DNA of 63,118 bases from a virus, in the IMG/VR virus record IMGVR_UViG_3300010042_000001, positions 1 through 63,118 of that record. The stretch is one strand, 5' to 3'. Shown here piece after piece: positions 32,237 through 40,754 of the stretch. Within the stretch, counting starts at the first letter, position 1. Every line of letters begins with the position of its first letter. The notes under the pieces were generated by a model, which searched no databases, was not told where the DNA came from, and was given only the letters and a program-made list of their open reading frames with translations. Both the position numbers and the translations under genes were made by a program.

Positions 32237-33163
32237 GTGAAAAAGTACCTCGTCGCATTCGCACTGGCCATCGGCGCCATGCTCTCCGCTTCTGCCCAAC
32301 AAGTCACGGTCTCGACCGGTGACGGCGCCGGCAGCACCTACGTGGCCATGCTCGGCAACATCGCGAAGTGGTGCGGAAACGCCGTCTCGCTCGTGCCCAT
32401 GCCGTCCAGCGGCTCCATCGAGAACCTGGACCGCCTGGTGGGCAACAAGGTCAACGCCGCTTTCGTCCAGTCGGACATGTTGTACATGCGTGCCCGCACC
32501 GAAGACCTGGGCGATATCAAAACGCTGCTGGCGTTGCACCCCGAGCAACTGCACTTCGTCGTGCCGCCCACCTCCGGGATTAAGACCGGCGGCGTGGTTG
32601 GCATCGGTGGCAAGGCTGTGGTCTTCTCGGACTTAGCCGACCTCCACGGCTACAGCATCGGCGCCTCGGGCGGTTCCGTTGAAACACTCAAGATCGTTCG
32701 CCTGCAGAGCGAAGTGAATTTCTCGGTGCTGGAGTACCCGGATGCCAAGGCCGTGAAGGAGGGCTTGGCCCGTGGTGAGGTCCAGGCCGCCCTGTTCGTC
32801 GGCGGCGCGCCCCTGCCCTCCGTGGAGTCCCTGCCGGCCGGCTATCGCATGCTGTCGGTCTCCGAAGCCCTGCAGAGCAAGATGAAGGGTGTGTACAAGC
32901 CGGCGCGCGGCAACTACCGCAACCTGGGCGCCACCGGCGTGCCCACGGTGTCCACCGACGCACTGCTCGTGACCCGCACGTACACGACGCCGAAGATGGT
33001 CCACGGTCTGGGCACGCTGCGCGCCTGCGTGATCGACAACCTGGCCGAGATCAAGGAGACCTCCGGCACACACCCCGCATGGCGTAACGTGAAGGCCGAC
33101 AACAAGGGCCCGTGGAGCTGGTACGAGCTGCCCGCCCCGCAACCTGGTACGGTGAAAAAGTAA
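32237..33163 (+). CDS. TAXI-family periplasmic solute-binding protein
   Basis: 308 residues. A typical signal peptide (MKKYLVAFALAIGAMLSASA, residues 1-20) precedes STGDGAGSTYVAMLGNIAKW, the TAXI-family signature of TRAP-type solute receptors. The later VPMPSSGSIENLDRLVGNKV and DLADLHGYSIGASGGSV follow the family order. Bacterial TAXI proteins bind small acids or amino acids for a TRAP permease; no permease is present here. AGGAAACC precedes the GTG/ATG region. Unusual cargo for a phage. Confidence 0.8.
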   Translation: MKKYLVAFALAIGAMLSASAQQVTVSTGDGAGSTYVAMLGNIAKWCGNAVSLVPMPSSGSIENLDRLVGNKVNAAFVQSDMLYMRARTEDLGDIKTLLALHPEQLHFVVPPTSGIKTGGVVGIGGKAVVFSDLADLHGYSIGASGGSVETLKIVRLQSEVNFSVLEYPDAKAVKEGLARGEVQAALFVGGAPLPSVESLPAGYRMLSVSEALQSKMKGVYKPARGNYRNLGATGVPTVSTDALLVTRTYTTPKMVHGLGTLRACVIDNLAEIKETSGTHPAWRNVKADNKGPWSWYELPAPQPGTVKK

Positions 33164-33166
33164 GCC

Positions 33167-33574
33167 ATGGCCGCGCACCCCCACGCGGCCTTTATGGCCG
33201 AATTCGCGAAGGACGCAGCTACCACCGAAAGGCCGTGGCTGCTCTGGCAAGCAAAAGGCGCACGAGGCATCTGGTACACACTGCGTGTTGCGCCGACCTG
33301 GATGCCTGACATGCAGTACCGTCGCAAGGTTGCCTGCGTCAAGATCAACGGGGAAGAGATCCCGATGCCCGAACGCCATGCCCCAACCATGGGTTCTCAC
33401 TACTACACACCCAACCTCTCGGGCGAAGGGACCAACCGCTGCACCGAGCTGCGTTGGCACGCCTCTGATTTGGACTGCTTGTTACTGCGGCGGGGCTTGG
33501 TTCATGCATCGCACCAGGCGGCCACGCAGCACGCAATGGCCCTCACGGCGGCCACCCGAATCGCACCAGACTGA
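33167..33574 (+). CDS. Unknown protein
   Basis: 135 residues. RRKVACVKINGEEIPMPERH and a polar body; no membrane segment. It starts 3 bases after the TAXI gene, so it belongs to the same transcript. The 223 bp after it are non-coding, with a weak repeat of TTGGCACCT. Function unknown. Confidence 0.6.
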   Translation: MAAHPHAAFMAEFAKDAATTERPWLLWQAKGARGIWYTLRVAPTWMPDMQYRRKVACVKINGEEIPMPERHAPTMGSHYYTPNLSGEGTNRCTELRWHASDLDCLLLRRGLVHASHQAATQHAMALTAATRIAPD

Positions 33575-33797
33575 CCAGCGGCGCGGTATCATTGGCACCT
33601 GGACTTAGGGCGTTGGCACCTCCAGTTTCGCACAGGCTTGCGCACCTCTCTCGGGCTGTCACGGGACGGCTGAGACAACAAGGCCATATGGATGCCTCGA
33701 TACGGGCCCTAGAGCACTTCCCCGGTCTTGGATAGTACGCCGCTGCCGATGGGCAACAATCAAGCGGCAATATGCGCAACGAGAGAAACAGCTACAT

Positions 33798-35915
33798 ATG
33801 AAACTTTGGCTTGATCGCGAGACCTTCGGCGAAGATGACTTGACCGAAGTCGGCGCCTACAAATACGCCGAGACAGCCGAGGATATCCTGGTCTCCTACG
33901 CCATCGACGATGGTCCGGTAAAAGACTGGGACGTTACCGCCGAACCGATACCGGCAGACCTCCGGCACGCGATGGAGCACGCCGAAGAGGTGTGGGCCCA
34001 CAACGCCACGTTCGACCGCGCCGTACAAGACGGCCCAAAGCAGAGCCACCTCCCACACATCGATCTTCGCCGCTGGCGCTGCAGCATGGCCATGGCGTTG
34101 TCGCACGCGCTGCCGGCCAGCCTCGCCGATCTGGGCATGGCCTTGAACCTGCCTGCCGAGCTGCAGAAGCTCGACACTGGCAAGAAACTGATCAACCTCT
34201 TTTGCAAGCCGCAGCCCAGCAACCGCAAGTTGCGCCGGTGCACTCGGCTGACACACCCCGTCGAATGGGAGAAGTTCCGCCAGTACGCGCGCAACGATAT
34301 CGCCGCCATGCGAGAGAGCGTTCGGCAGATGCCGGTCTTCAACTGGGACGCGGCCTGTATCGAGGAATACCACCACGACCAGGAGATCAACCAGCGCGGT
34401 TTCTACGCCGACCTGGAACTTACCGCCGCTGGACAGCGGGCCTCGGAGACGGAAAAGGTCCGCATCCATGCCCAGGTGGCGCAGATCCTCGGTTGCAGCA
34501 TCCGGGTGAGCCAGCGGGACAAGTTCCGTGACCTATTGAACGAGCGCTATGGGCTCGATCTGGAGGACACGAAAAAGGACACATTCCTCCACGTCCTCAA
34601 GAATTCCAACCTCCACCCAGAGTGCGCCGCGCTGCTCAATCTCGCGCTGCAGGCCAACAAGACCTCGACGGCCAAGTACGCCAAGCTGCACCCCGCCATC
34701 CAGCACGACCGCCGGTTCCGTGGGGGCCTGCAGTTCTGTGGCGCGAGCCGCACGCGGCGCCTGGCCGGCCGGATGTTCCAGGCCCAGAACCTGCCCAGCC
34801 GTGGCTTGCCCAAAGCGGACAAGGTGGAGCTGTACATCGACACGCTGAAAGAGGACGCGCACCACCTCTTTTTCGAGGACAAGGAACTGATGTGGTACGG
34901 GGCGGCTGCGCTGCGCGGCGTGATCATTGCGCCCCCTGGCAAAAAGCTCGTGGCCTGCGACTTGTCCAACATCGAAGGCCGCATGCTGGCATGGGTGTCC
35001 GGCGAGCAGTGGAAACTCGATGCGTTCCGCGCCTATGACGCCGGCACCGGGCCCGACCTCTACAACATCACCGCTGTGAACATCATCGGCGGCGACCCCT
35101 GGAAAGTCGAGAAGCACAACCGCAACGCCTTCGGCAAGGTGCCTGATCTGGCCTCGGGCTACATGGGCGGCGTGTCCGGCTACCAGACCTTCGCCAAGGC
35201 GTACAACACGCGCATGGCCGACCACTGGGGCACGATCCAAAAGCAGATCGCCCCGGCCCACATCAGCAAGGCGCGCGACAACCTGGAGAAGTTCGGCCGC
35301 CGGCAGATGGACGAAATGCAGATCAGCGAGATCGAGTGGCTGGCCAGTGAGACCTGCAAGGTCGCTTGGCGCGCCCGCCATCCGGCCACCGTGGCGTTCT
35401 GGTATGCGCTGCAGGACGCGGCGATGAACGCGATCAACGAGTGGGGCAAGACCTTCCGCGCCGGCAAGCTGGTCAAAGTGAAGTGCGTCACGGTCAATGG
35501 CCACCGCTGGCTGATCGTCCGCTTGCCCTCGGGTCGGTATCTCACCTACTACGACCCCAAGCTCTTGCCTGGCTCGTTCGGCCGCAAGCAGATCACCTAC
35601 ATGGGCGACGCAGCGGAAAAGGCCGGCGACAAGCGCGGTTGGATTCGGGTCTACACCCATGGCGGCAAGATGACCGGTAACGTGTGCCAGAGCACGGCGC
35701 GCGATATCCTGGTGCCTGCCCTGCAGAAAGCTGAAACGATGGGCTACCTGCCTGTGATCAGCGTCCACGACGAGGGTGTTTGCGAGGTGCCTGACCACCC
35801 CAGTTTCAGCGTCGAGGGCTTGTCGGCGCTGCTCACCGAGGAACGCGACTGGACCAAGGGCCTGCCCCTGGCGGCCAGCGGCTTCGAGGGCCCCCGGTAC
35901 AAGAAAGAGGACTGA
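33798..35915 (+). CDS. DNA polymerase, family A
   Basis: 705 residues. The N-terminus has a proofreading exonuclease DxE (WLDRETFG, D6 and E8). The polymerase domain follows: motif A CDLSNIEGRMLAW (near 386-398) and motif C VHDEGV (near 655-660). Length and layout fit phage Pol I-like enzymes that replicate the genome. GAGAGAAA is a weak start site; the ATG at 33798 is the first in frame. Confidence 0.92.
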   Translation: MKLWLDRETFGEDDLTEVGAYKYAETAEDILVSYAIDDGPVKDWDVTAEPIPADLRHAMEHAEEVWAHNATFDRAVQDGPKQSHLPHIDLRRWRCSMAMALSHALPASLADLGMALNLPAELQKLDTGKKLINLFCKPQPSNRKLRRCTRLTHPVEWEKFRQYARNDIAAMRESVRQMPVFNWDAACIEEYHHDQEINQRGFYADLELTAAGQRASETEKVRIHAQVAQILGCSIRVSQRDKFRDLLNERYGLDLEDTKKDTFLHVLKNSNLHPECAALLNLALQANKTSTAKYAKLHPAIQHDRRFRGGLQFCGASRTRRLAGRMFQAQNLPSRGLPKADKVELYIDTLKEDAHHLFFEDKELMWYGAAALRGVIIAPPGKKLVACDLSNIEGRMLAWVSGEQWKLDAFRAYDAGTGPDLYNITAVNIIGGDPWKVEKHNRNAFGKVPDLASGYMGGVSGYQTFAKAYNTRMADHWGTIQKQIAPAHISKARDNLEKFGRRQMDEMQISEIEWLASETCKVAWRARHPATVAFWYALQDAAMNAINEWGKTFRAGKLVKVKCVTVNGHRWLIVRLPSGRYLTYYDPKLLPGSFGRKQITYMGDAAEKAGDKRGWIRVYTHGGKMTGNVCQSTARDILVPALQKAETMGYLPVISVHDEGVCEVPDHPSFSVEGLSALLTEERDWTKGLPLAASGFEGPRYKKED

Positions 35916-35917
35916 CC

Positions 35918-36175
35918 ATGGGCGACGAAGCCGACCGACTGATCGATCTTTTCTGGAAAGGCATCGACGTGCGCGCCGGTCGTGGTTTTGCCCGCCGGCC
36001 AAGCTGGCAAGAGCACCCAGACCCTAAGTGCAGCTACTGCGGCCAGAGCGAGGGGCTGCGCTGGAAAGAAACCGAGAACGGCTGGCGGCTCCATGAAAAG
36101 GAGCACCCCGGCAATCGGTATGTACAACACGTCTGCCCGACGACGGCAGACGGCTTTGAGGATGAATCCCTGTGA
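35918..36175 (+). CDS. Small zinc-binding protein
   Basis: 85 residues. CSYCGQSEG near the middle and a CP at the end could form a metal site. It lies between the polymerase and an exonuclease in the replication unit. Overlaps the next gene by 4 bases (GTGA). Confidence 0.65.
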   Translation: MGDEADRLIDLFWKGIDVRAGRGFARRPSWQEHPDPKCSYCGQSEGLRWKETENGWRLHEKEHPGNRYVQHVCPTTADGFEDESL

Positions 36176-36732
36176 CTGAATTCCATGACCTGATGATCGA
36201 CGTCGAGAGCGCAGGCAAGGGCGCAACGGGCGCGCTCATGTCCATCGGCGCTGTCTTTTTCAACTACACCAACGAGTGCGTGCTGGGCCCCACCTTCAAC
36301 AAAGTGATCCACCTGGCCACGTCCGTTCGCGACGGCGGAACCATGGACCCGAGCACGTTCCTGTGGTGGATGCGGCAAAGCCAAGAGGCACGGTTTGCCG
36401 TGGCCTTCGGCGGCGGTGAGGTCCGCGAGGTGCTGGCTGAGTTCACCAAATTCATCGAAGAGACCAGTACGGTCAAGGACGTCCGGCCATGGGGCAACTC
36501 CCCGAAGTTCGACATGCAGAAGATCGAACACGCCTACAAAGGCGCGCGCTTGCCGGTCCCCTGGCACTTTACCAACGAGCGGTGTTTCCGCACCGTGCGA
36601 TGCCTGCATGCCCATGTCGTTTACGACCCAAAGGAGAAGGGCACAGGCAATCACAACGCCCTGGACGATGCTATCTTTCAGGCGAAACACCTGTTCAAAA
36701 TCCGCAACTACCGAAAGGCACCCAATGCGTGA
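36172..36732 (+). CDS. DEDD-family 3'-5' exonuclease
   Basis: 186 residues. MIDVES (D10, E12) begins the exonuclease fold, WGNSPKFDMQ is the second motif, and HNALDDAIFQAKHL the third (DEDDh). This is the Rv2179c-like branch often found in phages. GTG start overlaps the preceding stop. Role: trimming of nucleic-acid ends in replication or repair. Confidence 0.8.
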   Translation: MTEFHDLMIDVESAGKGATGALMSIGAVFFNYTNECVLGPTFNKVIHLATSVRDGGTMDPSTFLWWMRQSQEARFAVAFGGGEVREVLAEFTKFIEETSTVKDVRPWGNSPKFDMQKIEHAYKGARLPVPWHFTNERCFRTVRCLHAHVVYDPKEKGTGNHNALDDAIFQAKHLFKIRNYRKAPNA

Positions 36733-36994
36733 AAGCGATATCGAGAAGTACCTGCACGACCGCGTGCGCGAGCTGGGCGGCGATTACCGTCGCTGCCAAT
36801 GGATCGGCGCCAACAATGCGCAGGACGATTTCATTCGGCTCCCCGGCCGGCACCTGTGGGTCGAGTGCAAGCGCCCCGGTAAGCGGGTCACACCGGCGCA
36901 AGCGCGCGAGCGCGACCGCATGCGAGCCGCTGGCTGCGAAGTCCACGAAGTCAACAGCACTGCTGAAATCGACGCCATCCTGCCCAAGCCGTGA
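36725..36994 (+). CDS. VRR-NUC domain nuclease
   Basis: 89 residues. NNAQDDFIRLPGRHLWVECK and PGKRVTPAQARERDRMRAAG form the stand-alone VRR-NUC: D, E-x-K catalytic triad in a PD-(D/E)xK fold. Such phage enzymes are resolvase-like structure-specific nucleases. Overlaps the preceding gene. Confidence 0.85.
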   Translation: MRESDIEKYLHDRVRELGGDYRRCQWIGANNAQDDFIRLPGRHLWVECKRPGKRVTPAQARERDRMRAAGCEVHEVNSTAEIDAILPKP

Positions 36995-37425
36995 GCACAG
37001 AGCAGGCACTGGCTGTCCTGCGCGCACGCACGGCGGCAAAGGAAAACGAGCTGGTGGCGCACATGCGCAAGCAGCCGAACGGTATGACCGTGCGGGAGAT
37101 CGCGGACCACATGCACCTGGGCATCGAGCGCGCGAAAAAGTACGGGCGACAACTGCTGGCCCAGAAGCGGATCTACATCGCCGAGTGGCGACCGTGTGAT
37201 GGCACGCTCGGCCAGCGAGCCCAGGTCTTCCGGGTCGGCAACCTGCCCAGCGTGAAGCGGCCCAAGGCAAAGCCAAGGGTTGTTGTCCAGCGGCAAAGCC
37301 GAGCCCGCCGTCGCAAAGCGGACCCGGATCAACACGCAGCGCGTCTTGACCGCGCAAACACCAGACGTCGTAAACCACCCAAGCCGGACATGCTCCTGGC
37401 TGCTTTCTTTGGACCCACCGCATGA
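36991..37425 (+). CDS. Winged-helix DNA-binding protein
   Basis: 144 residues from a GTG start. MTVREIADHMHLGIERAKKY is a helix-turn-helix with a wing-like tail, and the C-terminus is arginine- and lysine-rich. It sits between VRR-NUC and SNF2 helicase genes; it may load them or regulate this unit. Confidence 0.65.
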   Translation: MSTEQALAVLRARTAAKENELVAHMRKQPNGMTVREIADHMHLGIERAKKYGRQLLAQKRIYIAEWRPCDGTLGQRAQVFRVGNLPSVKRPKAKPRVVVQRQSRARRRKADPDQHAARLDRANTRRRKPPKPDMLLAAFFGPTA

Positions 37426-38876
37426 GCCGCATTTTCGTCCCGCGCGAGTACCAGCACCTGATGCTGGATTTCGGCATGGAGCACGAGCGCTGCAACTGGT
37501 TTGTAGGCATGGGCTTGGGCAAGACCAGTAGCGGCGTGGAGCTGTTCGACCGCCTACGCCTGCTGGGTGAAGTCCAGCGGCTGCTGGTGCTGGCGCCCAA
37601 GCGCGTGGCCGAGTCATCCTGGCCAGGGGAGGTCACGAAGTGGGGTGAGTCGTTCGGCCACCTCAAGGTCGCCGCAGCCATCGGCACGCCAGAAAAGCGC
37701 CTGGCCGCGCTGCGCAGCACACCGGACATTCTCACAATCAACTACGACAACATCGAGTGGCTGATGGAGCAGTACGGCGAGCACTGGCCATTCGACATGG
37801 TGATAGCGGACGAGAGCACGCGATTGAAGGGCTTGCGGATCAGCTACCAACAGCGCAGGAAAAAGGACGGCACGCTCGGCAAGGAATTCATGCAGGGTCA
37901 AGGTGCCTCGCGCGCCAAGGCCCTTGCCGGCATAGCGCACAAGAAAGTCCGCCGGTGGGTCAACCTGACCGGTAGCCCAGCGCCGAACGGCCTGGTGGAC
38001 CTGTGGGGCCAGCAGTGGTTTATCGACCGAGGCGAGGGCCTCGGCAACTCGTTCGACCACTTCAAGAAACGCTGGTTCACGCAGAAGATCGGCAGCAGCC
38101 GCGAGCAGGAGCGCCTGGAGCCCAAGGCGCACGCGCTGCGCGAGATCCGGCGCGAAGTGAAGAAACACAGCATTGTGGTGGATGCGCGCGACTGGTTCGA
38201 TATCAAGGCGCCCATCGTCTCCCACCAGATGATCACGCTGCCGCCGGCCGCCCGCAGGCAGTACCGGGAAATGGAAAAGGAATTTTTCACCTGGGTGGGC
38301 GAGCACCCGCTGGAGGTCTTCGCCGCCGGCCCCAAGATGAATAAGTGCCTGCAGTTGGCCAGTGGCTCTGTGCTCTACAACCACGAGGGTGATTGGGCCC
38401 CTGTCCACAAAGAGAAGCTGGAGGCCCTGCGCAGCATCGTCGAGGAAACGAACGGCGAGCCGCTGCTGGTTGCCTACCAGTACCGCGCTGATCTGGAGCG
38501 AATCTTGAAAGAGTTCCCGCAGGCCCGCAGCCTGCAGAAGAACAGCGACCGCACGATCAAGGCATTCCAGGCCGGCGAGATCCCCATGCTCGTCGTCCAT
38601 CCAGCCAGCGCTGGCCACGGGTTGGATCTGCAGCATAGCTGCCACATCATGGTGGACTACTCCAGCGGCTGGAACCTAGAGCTGGACGAGCAGGTGATCG
38701 AGCGCATCGGGCCCACCCGGCAAGCGCAGATCGGCCGCAACGTGGCGGTGTTCCGTTACCGCATCGTGGCTCAGGACACACTCGAAGAGACGTTCATCCT
38801 GCCGCTGCTGGAGCAGAAGGCCGGATTCCAAGAGGCCCTGAAAAATGCAATGAAACGCCAACGAGCCCTTGCGTAG
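37422..38876 (+). CDS. SNF2-type helicase
   Basis: 484 residues. Walker A GMGLGKTS (about 29-36), DEAH-box-like VIADESTRLKG, the VNLTGSPAPNG motif III, and the C-terminal helicase motifs (HPASAGHGLDLQ, IERIGPTRQ). Short phage SNF2 proteins of this kind remodel DNA-protein complexes or replication forks. Ends at TAG 38876, inside the next promoter. Confidence 0.9.
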   Translation: MSRIFVPREYQHLMLDFGMEHERCNWFVGMGLGKTSSGVELFDRLRLLGEVQRLLVLAPKRVAESSWPGEVTKWGESFGHLKVAAAIGTPEKRLAALRSTPDILTINYDNIEWLMEQYGEHWPFDMVIADESTRLKGLRISYQQRRKKDGTLGKEFMQGQGASRAKALAGIAHKKVRRWVNLTGSPAPNGLVDLWGQQWFIDRGEGLGNSFDHFKKRWFTQKIGSSREQERLEPKAHALREIRREVKKHSIVVDARDWFDIKAPIVSHQMITLPPAARRQYREMEKEFFTWVGEHPLEVFAAGPKMNKCLQLASGSVLYNHEGDWAPVHKEKLEALRSIVEETNGEPLLVAYQYRADLERILKEFPQARSLQKNSDRTIKAFQAGEIPMLVVHPASAGHGLDLQHSCHIMVDYSSGWNLELDEQVIERIGPTRQAQIGRNVAVFRYRIVAQDTLEETFILPLLEQKAGFQEALKNAMKRQRALA

Positions 38877-38902
38877 TTATTTCGCATTCGCTAAACTCTG
38901 TA
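38869..38902 (+). promoter_or_regulatory. Operator-controlled promoter, second copy
   Basis: TTGCGT (38869-38874), 17-bp spacer, TAAACT (38892-38897), with the operator TTTCGCATTCGCTAAA at 38880-38895. The 28 bp 38875-38902 are identical to the block at 31271-31298. The -35 lies in the last codons of the helicase gene. Confidence 0.8.
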
Positions 38903-38935
38903 CTCCTTTTCCCAACCACCTGAAAGACCGTGACT

Positions 38936-39886
38936 ATGCACACCAAATACACCCTCGGCTCAACCTGGATCACCAGCGAAGGCCACGAGGTCTACATCGC
39001 GGGCCATATCGCATCCCGCGATCTGCTGCGCGGTGTTTCTTTCACCGCCGACGAAAAAGGGCAAGACGCATTCGGCTTCTGGGGCGCGACTACCGGCACC
39101 GCTTTCGATCTCACCGCTACCAACATCGGGCACCTGGAACGTCGGGTCGGTCAATCCTCGGCGCACGGCAGTACCGCACACATCGACCGTGGCGACGGCA
39201 GCAATCAAATCTTCCGCGATATCAGCGAACTGGCTCGCCAAAACGACGCTGTTTCGATTCGCCATCTGCATGTTGACGCAGATCCAGCCGCCGTGGAAAA
39301 AGTGCTCGCCAACATGGGCATCAAGGTGATCAAGGTCGATGTGAAAAACCTGCGGTCAAGCCCCTTCAATCACCGAGTTGAGCCGGCCAGTGCGACAACC
39401 CAAGCATGCCGGGACATGTTCGTGAGCGGGGTACAGGACCGCATGGCTGCGGACAGCGGCCCTGACGCCGATGGACTGGCCTCTGAAACGCTCTCGGCCT
39501 TGGGCTGGGTGTTCAACGGCCAGGCGTGGGAGGAACCCGAACCAGGTGAACTCGCCAACATGGCCGGCTGGCCAGCGCCTGTCGAGGGCTACGCGGTCTT
39601 GCAAGCGGCCCTCGGTGCTGCCTACGACCAGTCGGCACGCGGCAAAGGCAAGGAACGCCACGCGACCGCCGGCACCGCCTTCGAGAACCAACCGCTGATC
39701 AGCATCAACGAAATGCTCGGTTCTGTGGACGGCGCCCTCTACCAGGTCATGAAAAAGACCCAGGAGTCGAGTCGCCTGCCCGTGGAGCGCGCTCGTGCCG
39801 AGCTGTTGGGCGCCATGGTCTACGCCGCTGCCGCCTGGCACATGCTGGGCGAAAAGCAGATCCAACAGAACCTGGACCAATTCTGA
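38936..39886 (+). CDS. Unknown protein under operator control
   Basis: 316 residues from the ATG at 38936 (a GTG start at 38930 is equally possible). N-terminal beta-rich region (YTLGSTWITSEGHEVYIAG), a DPAAVEKVLANMGIKVIKVD module, and a helical C-terminal domain (ARAELLGAMVYAAAAWHMLG). No family recognised. Confidence 0.65.
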   Translation: MHTKYTLGSTWITSEGHEVYIAGHIASRDLLRGVSFTADEKGQDAFGFWGATTGTAFDLTATNIGHLERRVGQSSAHGSTAHIDRGDGSNQIFRDISELARQNDAVSIRHLHVDADPAAVEKVLANMGIKVIKVDVKNLRSSPFNHRVEPASATTQACRDMFVSGVQDRMAADSGPDADGLASETLSALGWVFNGQAWEEPEPGELANMAGWPAPVEGYAVLQAALGAAYDQSARGKGKERHATAGTAFENQPLISINEMLGSVDGALYQVMKKTQESSRLPVERARAELLGAMVYAAAAWHMLGEKQIQQNLDQF

Positions 39887-40182
39887 TGACCGACACACTT
39901 TGGATCATGCTCGCCCTGGTCTTGGTGGTGCTCCTGGTGCTGCTGGTGGGCATCTGGGCCTTCCGAAAGGGGGTGGTCGAGGGGTCGGCCCCGTTCACTG
40001 ACCAAGGGGCCTTGCTGGAGATCCTGGCAGCGGGCCCCTACATGCTGATGCCGAACTCACGTGGCCAGTGGTGCGTGGCCACGGCCGAGGGCAAGCTGGT
40101 GCTGGCGGGTCACGACCCTCTCGACGCGCTGAAAGGCTTGCGCGAGCACTACCACCACATGCCGGACCCCGAGCAGTCATGA
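39886..40182 (+). CDS. Single-span membrane protein
   Basis: 98 residues. Hydrophobic N-terminal segment (WIMLALVLVVLLVLLVGIWA) then a soluble domain. Its start overlaps the preceding stop by one base. Same transcript as the unknown protein before it. Confidence 0.65.
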   Translation: MTDTLWIMLALVLVVLLVLLVGIWAFRKGVVEGSAPFTDQGALLEILAAGPYMLMPNSRGQWCVATAEGKLVLAGHDPLDALKGLREHYHHMPDPEQS

Positions 40183-40481
40183 GAGTCATCGTTTCCGGCC
40201 CCGTCGAGTACGAGGACATTCAAGACGCCGAGTTGCTGGCCGGGATTGTGACCACGCAGCTCGTGAGCAACGGTGTGGAGCACCTGCCCGACCTTGAGCT
40301 GTTCATCGATCTCAAGCCAGCACTGGTCTTTCCACTGGACCCAAAAATCCTCGGCCTGTTCGGTGTGCTCTCTCGGGATTACACCCTGGTGCAGAACGCG
40401 GATGCCCTGATCGTTAAAGGCAAGAACAAGCACCTGGTGAAGGTGGCGACCCAGTACAAGCTGCTGATCTACGAAGCATAA
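40179..40481 (+). CDS. Unknown protein, end of the rightward unit
   Basis: 100 residues. ATG overlaps the preceding stop. Acidic and hydrophobic mix (DLELFIDLKPALVFPLDPKI), with a basic end. Closes the rightward unit, directly before the terminator. Confidence 0.6.
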   Translation: MRVIVSGPVEYEDIQDAELLAGIVTTQLVSNGVEHLPDLELFIDLKPALVFPLDPKILGLFGVLSRDYTLVQNADALIVKGKNKHLVKVATQYKLLIYEA

Positions 40482-40510
40482 AAAAGGGCCCCTCGGGGCC
40501 CTTCTCTTTT
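40481..40510. terminator. Bidirectional terminator between convergent units
   Basis: AAGGGCCC pairs with GGGCCCTT around a CTCG loop, with A-rich and T-rich flanks on both sides. It separates the rightward early unit from the leftward late genes and can serve both. Confidence 0.85.
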
Positions 40511-40709
40511 ACGACGGTGGGGGCAAGCCCTGTCGCTTGCTTCCCGCCGGCACTTCGCTGATCTGGATGCCCTGTGTGCTGTGCACCAGCAAATCCACCG
40601 ACTCACCTGGTTCCAGGATCTGCGCCTGGCCATTCTGCCCGCCAACACGCACCAGGGCCTCGTAGGGTCCGTTTTCTTTTGGCACCGTGATCTTTACCGT
40701 CAAGGTCAT
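40509..40709 (-). CDS. Small beta-rich protein, end of the late operon
   Basis: 66 residues from the ATG at 40709 (GGGAGAG upstream). Beta-rich: VKITVPKENGPYEALVRVGG. Last gene before the terminator, just after the spanin genes. Possible small virion or lysis accessory protein. Confidence 0.6.
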   Translation of the reverse strand: MTLTVKITVPKENGPYEALVRVGGQNGQAQILEPGESVDLLVHSTQGIQISEVPAGSKRQGLPPPS

Positions 40710-40754
40710 TTTTCTCTCCCAAAGCAAATTGCCGGCATCCGGCCGGCGCGGGGT

